Positions 60,357 to 64,000 of a stretch of 64,000 bases of DNA are shown one piece after another. Position numbers and translations under genes: made by a program. The stretch spans positions 1 through 64,000 of the forward strand of contig JADYYK010000156.1 in NCBI GenBank assembly GCA_020853705.1. Reading direction: 5' to 3'. The stretch's first letter is position 1. Each line of letters begins with the position of its first letter. A model generated the notes under the pieces. It worked only from the letters and a program-made list of their open reading frames with translations. It was not told the origin of the DNA and searched no databases. This stretch comes from Deltaproteobacteria bacterium. GTDB lineage: Bacteria > Myxococcota_A > Polyangia > Haliangiales > JADYYK01.

Positions 60357-61831
60357 GGCTCCTCCAGGGGCACCGCGCGCGGCTCGCTGGCGACCACGAC
60401 GATGGTGACGTCGTCGCCCAGGGCGGTGCCGGCGCAGTGGCGGTCGAGCTCGCCGAGGACGCGATCGATGATGGCCGGCGGCTCGTCGCCGCCGCTGGCG
60501 GCCAGCGAGGCGCGCAGCCGCTTCTCGCCGAAGGTCTCGCCGGTCGGCGAGGCCTGATCGATGATGCCATCGGTGTACAGCAGCAGGCGCTCGCCGGGCA
60601 GGAAGGGCCTCCGCTGGGTGGTGAAGCGGGTCTGCGCCACCGCGCCCAGGGCGTTGCCGCGCGCGACCAGCTGGGTCAGCTTGGACTCCGCGCCGGCGGC
60701 CGAGGCAGGCGCGATGAGATAGGGGAAGTTCTGCCCGGCGTTGGCGAACTCCAGCTCGCCGGTCTTGGCGTCACACACCGCGGCGAACGCGGTCATCAGC
60801 CACTGCGTCCTGGCGACCTGGAACACCGCGCGGTTCATGGCCGACAGGAGCTCGCCGGGATCGACGCGCGCGCCCACCGCGCCCAGCACGGCCTCGATGC
60901 AGCCCTTGACCGCGGCGGTGATCATGGCCGCCGGGGCGCCGTGGCCGGTGACGTCGCCGGCCACCGCCAGCACGCGGTCCTCGCTCAGCGGGTGCCAGGT
61001 CCAGAAGTCGCCGCCGCATTCGGCCATGGGGCGGAACACGCCGCGCACGGTCAGCTCGCCGTGGTGGAAGGCGCGCTCGCCCGGCATCAAGGTCTCCTGC
61101 ACCACGGCCGACAGCGCCAGGGCCTCGGTCAGCGAGCGCTTGCTGCGGGTGGCGGTCTGCAGATGTGTGTTGGCGATGGCCAGCGCGGTGGCGCGGGCGA
61201 TGCGCGCCGCCATGCCGCCGCCCTGGTTGTCGATGGCGCTGTCGAGACCCTGGAAGGCGGCCACGCCGACCACCAGGTCGCGATGGTGCAGCGGCACCAG
61301 CACGTTGGCGCCGAGCAGCTCGAGCAGGGCCAGGGCCTCGGGGCCGCCGCCGCCCTCGGGCGCGGCGCGGGCCGACTCGGGGGTCACCGGGCCCTGCTGG
61401 ATGAGCTCGAAGGCGGCGTCGATGGCCAGGGTCTGGTCGCGACCCTCGCCGATCACGCGCACGCCCTCACCCTCCTCGTCGGGCACCAGCAGGCAGGCGC
61501 CGCGGGCGACCCGGTTGCGGCGCACGGCGTCCGACAGCGCCGCAGCCAGCTTGGCGGTGTCGTCCAGGCCGGCCACGTGCCGGGTGTAGGGCATCAGGTC
61601 TTCCCAGGGCTGCTTGCGCCCGGAGCCCAGGGCACGGTCGATGATGGGCATCAGCACGCCCATCGCCAGGCCGCCCAGGGCCAGGCCTCCGGCCAGGGCG
61701 CCCGCCCCGGGGCCGGTCTGCCCGGCCGCCAGCAGACCGGCGCCCACGGCGGTGGCGCCGGCCGCCGGCAATGCGGCGCCCAGCGTGGCGACCAGCCAGC
61801 CTGGATCCAGCCCTCCCCCGTCTCGCGCCAT
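60353..61831 (-). CDS. SpoIIE-type PP2C phosphatase with GAF-like domain, copy 2
   Basis: 492 residues from the ATG at 61831 (GAGGGGAA before it). One or two N-terminal membrane helices (ALPAAGATAVGAGLLAAGQ and AGALAGGLALGGLAMGVLM), a GAF-like domain (to about 235), and the SpoIIE domain: VAGDVTGHGAPAAMITAAVKG, NAGQNFPYLI, LYTDGIIDQAS and a final ALGDDVTIVVV. The layout is that of copy 1 and the sequences are clearly related, so the pair arose by duplication. Translation is coupled to the next gene. Its GAF region is different, so the two phosphatases may answer to different signals. Confidence 0.9.
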   Translation of the reverse strand: MARDGGGLDPGWLVATLGAALPAAGATAVGAGLLAAGQTGPGAGALAGGLALGGLAMGVLMPIIDRALGSGRKQPWEDLMPYTRHVAGLDDTAKLAAALSDAVRRNRVARGACLLVPDEEGEGVRVIGEGRDQTLAIDAAFELIQQGPVTPESARAAPEGGGGPEALALLELLGANVLVPLHHRDLVVGVAAFQGLDSAIDNQGGGMAARIARATALAIANTHLQTATRSKRSLTEALALSAVVQETLMPGERAFHHGELTVRGVFRPMAECGGDFWTWHPLSEDRVLAVAGDVTGHGAPAAMITAAVKGCIEAVLGAVGARVDPGELLSAMNRAVFQVARTQWLMTAFAAVCDAKTGELEFANAGQNFPYLIAPASAAGAESKLTQLVARGNALGAVAQTRFTTQRRPFLPGERLLLYTDGIIDQASPTGETFGEKRLRASLAASGGDEPPAIIDRVLGELDRHCAGTALGDDVTIVVVASEPRAVPLEEP

Positions 61832-61896
61832 TGCGGTTCCCCTCGAAAAGCACGGTATCACGCCGCGGGGCGCGCTGCGCGCGTGTGTGATAAACC

Positions 61897-63753
61897 GTGG
61901 GCGTGATCCCCTTCCGAGAGGCCCTCGCCGCCGGGCCGCTGCTGTTCGACGGTGCCATGGGCAGCCTGCTCTACGAGCGCGGCGTCTTCCTCACCCGCTC
62001 GTTCGACGAGCTCAACCTGTCACAGCCCGAGATCGTCGCCCAGGTGCACCGCGACTACCTCGACGCCGGGGCCGACATCATCGAGACCAACACCTTCGGG
62101 GCCAACCGGATCGCGCTGGCGCGGCACGGCTTTGCCGACAAGACGGTCGAGATCAATCGGGCTGGCGTGCTGCTGGCGCGCGGCGCGGTGGGCGATCAGG
62201 CCTATGTCGCGGGCTCGGTGGGGCCCACCGGGGTGTCGTGGGGTAACGCCTCGGCGGCCGAGCGCACCCGCGCGCGCGAGGCGCTGGCCGAGCAGCTCGA
62301 CGTGCTGACCTCGGTGCCCGGCGGGGTCGACCTGCTCTTGCTGGAGACCTTCCCCGAGCTGGCCGAGCTGGAGGCCGCCATCGAGCTGGCGCGCAAGATC
62401 GCGCCCACCCTGCCCATCATCGCCCAGGCCATGTTCACCCCCGAGGGCCGCATCGGCACCCTGGAGCCGGGCGCGGTGGCCGACCGCCTGGTCGAGGCCG
62501 GCGCCGACGTCATCGGCGCCAACTGTGGTGCCGGCCCGCCCGAGCTGTACGAGGTCGCCACCAAGATGGTGGGCCATGGCCGACCGGTCGCCATCCAGCC
62601 CAACGCCGGGTTCCCGCGCATGATCGAGGGCCGCACCATCTATGTCGCCAACCCCGAGCATTTCGGGGTCTTCGCGCGACGCCTGCTGCAGATCGGCGTG
62701 GCCATGGTGGGCGGCTGCTGCGGCACCACGCCGGAGCACATCCGGCGCATGGCGGGCGCGGTGCGCATGCGCAGCGGTCGCGATCTCGGCGCGCGCGTCA
62801 CCGGCGCGGGGGCGGCCGGGGCGGCGCCGCTGTCGCCGCCGCCGCTGGCCGGGCGCTCGGGCCTGGCCGGCAAGCTGGCGGCGGGCAAGTTCGTGGTCTC
62901 GGTCGAGCTGTCGGCGCCGCCAGGGATCTCGGCGACCAAGGCGGTCGAGGCCGCGGCCATGCTGAAGGCCAGCGGCAAGATCGACGCGGTCAACATCGCC
63001 GACGGCCCCCGCGCCAGCGCGCGCATGGCCAACCTGGCGCTGTGCGCGGCGGTGCAGCAGCACGCCGGCCTGGAGACCATCCTCCACGTGTGCTGCCGCG
63101 ATCGCAACCTCATCGGGCTGGTCTCGCACCTCCTGGGCGCGCACGCGCTGGGGCTGCGCAACCTGGTCATCATCACGGGGGACCCGCCCAAGCTCGGCGA
63201 CTACCCCTTCGCCACACCGGTGTACGACCTCGACTCCATCGGCCTGCTGCGCATGGCCGAGCGGCTGAACCGCGGGCTGGATCCGGCCGGCAAGGCGCTG
63301 GGCCCGCCGGGGCAGCGCGAGCAGACCTCGTTCCTGATGGCCACCGGCGCCGAGCCGGGCGCGGTCGACTACGAGCGCGAGCTGGAGCGGCTGCACGAGA
63401 AGAAGGCCGCCGGCGCCGAGCTGGTGATGACCCAGCCGATCTATGATCCGCACGTGCTGGAGCGCTTCCTCGACGACACCAAGGATCTCGGGTTGCCCAT
63501 CCTGGTCGGGCTGCTCCCGCTGGCGTCGGCGCGCAACGCCGAGTTCCTCAACGCCGAGGTGCCCGGCATGCGGGTGCCCGACGAGATCCGCGCGCGCATG
63601 GCGCGGGCCCCCGAGGGGGCGCCGGCGCGCGCCGAGGGGGTGCGCATCGCGCGCGAAGCGCTGGACGCGGTCAAGCACCGCGTGCAGGGCGCCTACATCA
63701 TGCCGCCGTTCGGGCGCTACCAGAGCGCGCTCGACATCCTGGAGGGACTGTGA
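61897..63753 (+). CDS. bifunctional homocysteine S-methyltransferase / methylenetetrahydrofolate reductase
   Basis: 618 residues from GTG 61897. The N-terminal half is a homocysteine methyltransferase: LLFDGAMGSLLYERG, ETNTFGANRIAL, and the zinc cysteines in GANCGAG and GGCCGTTPEHI. The C-terminal half is a methylenetetrahydrofolate reductase: FVVSVELSAPPGISATKAVEA, ITGDPPKLGDYPFATPVYDLDSIGLLRM and VMTQPIYDPHVLERFL. The same fusion occurs as YitJ in Bacillus. It should couple reduction of the one-carbon unit to methionine synthesis. The next gene overlaps by 4 bases (GTGA). Confidence 0.93.
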   Translation: MGVIPFREALAAGPLLFDGAMGSLLYERGVFLTRSFDELNLSQPEIVAQVHRDYLDAGADIIETNTFGANRIALARHGFADKTVEINRAGVLLARGAVGDQAYVAGSVGPTGVSWGNASAAERTRAREALAEQLDVLTSVPGGVDLLLLETFPELAELEAAIELARKIAPTLPIIAQAMFTPEGRIGTLEPGAVADRLVEAGADVIGANCGAGPPELYEVATKMVGHGRPVAIQPNAGFPRMIEGRTIYVANPEHFGVFARRLLQIGVAMVGGCCGTTPEHIRRMAGAVRMRSGRDLGARVTGAGAAGAAPLSPPPLAGRSGLAGKLAAGKFVVSVELSAPPGISATKAVEAAAMLKASGKIDAVNIADGPRASARMANLALCAAVQQHAGLETILHVCCRDRNLIGLVSHLLGAHALGLRNLVIITGDPPKLGDYPFATPVYDLDSIGLLRMAERLNRGLDPAGKALGPPGQREQTSFLMATGAEPGAVDYERELERLHEKKAAGAELVMTQPIYDPHVLERFLDDTKDLGLPILVGLLPLASARNAEFLNAEVPGMRVPDEIRARMARAPEGAPARAEGVRIAREALDAVKHRVQGAYIMPPFGRYQSALDILEGL

Positions 63754-64000
63754 AGAAGACGAAGCCACTCGTGCTGGTCGGCCTCTTGCTCGTCGCTTGT
63801 GGACCCAGCACCAGGAAGGGCGGCACCCGGCCGACCCCGGGCCCGACCCCCAGCCCTGCCGCCAGCCTGATCCAGCCCGGCGAGGGCCACCTGGCCACGC
63901 TCAAGCAGCTGACCTTCGGCGGCGAGAACGCCGAGGCCTACTGGACGCCCGACGACCAGTCGCTGCTGTTCCAGACCACCCGGCCGCCGTTCGGCTGCGA
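63750..64000 (+). CDS. predicted lipoprotein with PD40/WD40-like propeller (cut by window end)
   Basis: First 83 residues only, starting at GTG 63750 in the overlap with the fusion enzyme gene. Signal peptide MKKTKPLVLVGLLLVAC with lipobox LVAC, then a Pro/Thr/Ser-rich spacer (GGTRPTPGPTPSPAA). The next part, LKQLTFGGENAEAYWTPDDQSLLFQTTRPP, is a PD40 (TolB-like) beta-propeller blade. The rest of the protein lies beyond the window. A TolB-like or peptidase-related surface propeller is likely. Confidence 0.7.
   Translation, partial: MKKTKPLVLVGLLLVACGPSTRKGGTRPTPGPTPSPAASLIQPGEGHLATLKQLTFGGENAEAYWTPDDQSLLFQTTRPPFGC

Overview
The window is one contiguous stretch of very GC-rich chromosome, most likely from a member of the Myxococcota (a myxobacterium or relative). 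This rests on strong third-position GC bias, several Ser/Thr kinases with N-terminal zinc-ribbon-like caps, a secreted protein ending in a MYXO-CTERM-type tail (58120-58225), many lipoproteins with Asp/Gly/Pro/Ala-rich spacers behind the lipobox, and paired SpoIIE-type phosphatases. The species cannot be named from the sequence alone. I see no rRNA or tRNA gene, CRISPR array, insertion sequence, integrase or phage module, and no gene-free gap above 300 bases inside the window.

Layout. 1-6.4 kb: an outer-membrane barrel protein, a nucleotide-sugar epimerase, then yicC-gmk-rel (RNA decay, GMP kinase, ppGpp control) and a 56-residue basic protein with its own promoter. 6.5-10 kb: a lipoprotein, a membrane-anchored probable pseudokinase and a coupled KOW-tailed protein. 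10-14.7 kb (minus strand): a dehydrogenase, a small acidic protein, a GspC-like PDZ lipoprotein, tmk, a HEAT/TPR membrane protein and a PilZ protein. 14.9-22.7 kb: a repeat lipoprotein, an HpnA-like epimerase, a PDZ-thioredoxin fusion coupled to a VWA protein, a DUF151 nuclease-like protein, a gamma-carbonic anhydrase, a HEAT protein and a HAMP membrane protein. 22.8-28.4 kb: era, der, then YfgM-like and BamB-like genes, matching the der/yfgM/bamB neighbourhood of other Proteobacteria.

28.5-36.9 kb: secreted proteins of unknown role, an amino-acid permease, a serine-hydrolase-like protein, a UbiB-family kinase and a large lipoprotein. 37-42 kb (minus strand): a second, active-looking Ser/Thr kinase with a PEGA domain, followed by a J-like protein (HPN instead of HPD) and a DnaK paralogue with almost no lid. 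42-46 kb: two tandem glycine-rich lipoproteins and a secreted protein of unknown role. 46.2-51.2 kb: a complete four-gene sugar ABC importer with every junction overlapping. 51.2-58.9 kb: more envelope proteins, including a DGGPDAR-repeat lipoprotein, a C-type-lectin-like lipoprotein, a long HEAT protein and the MYXO-CTERM protein. 59-64 kb: two coupled SpoIIE phosphatases, a fused homocysteine methyltransferase/methylenetetrahydrofolate reductase, and a lipoprotein cut by the window end.

The region is mostly core housekeeping mixed with lineage-specific envelope lipoproteins. The parts most worth following up are the lidless DnaK/HPN-J pair, the NFG pseudokinase with its coupled KOW protein, the three lipoproteins sharing a C-[ST]-F-D-x-x-G-L start (one carrying a C-type lectin fold), and the hexanucleotide arrays placed just behind stop codons.
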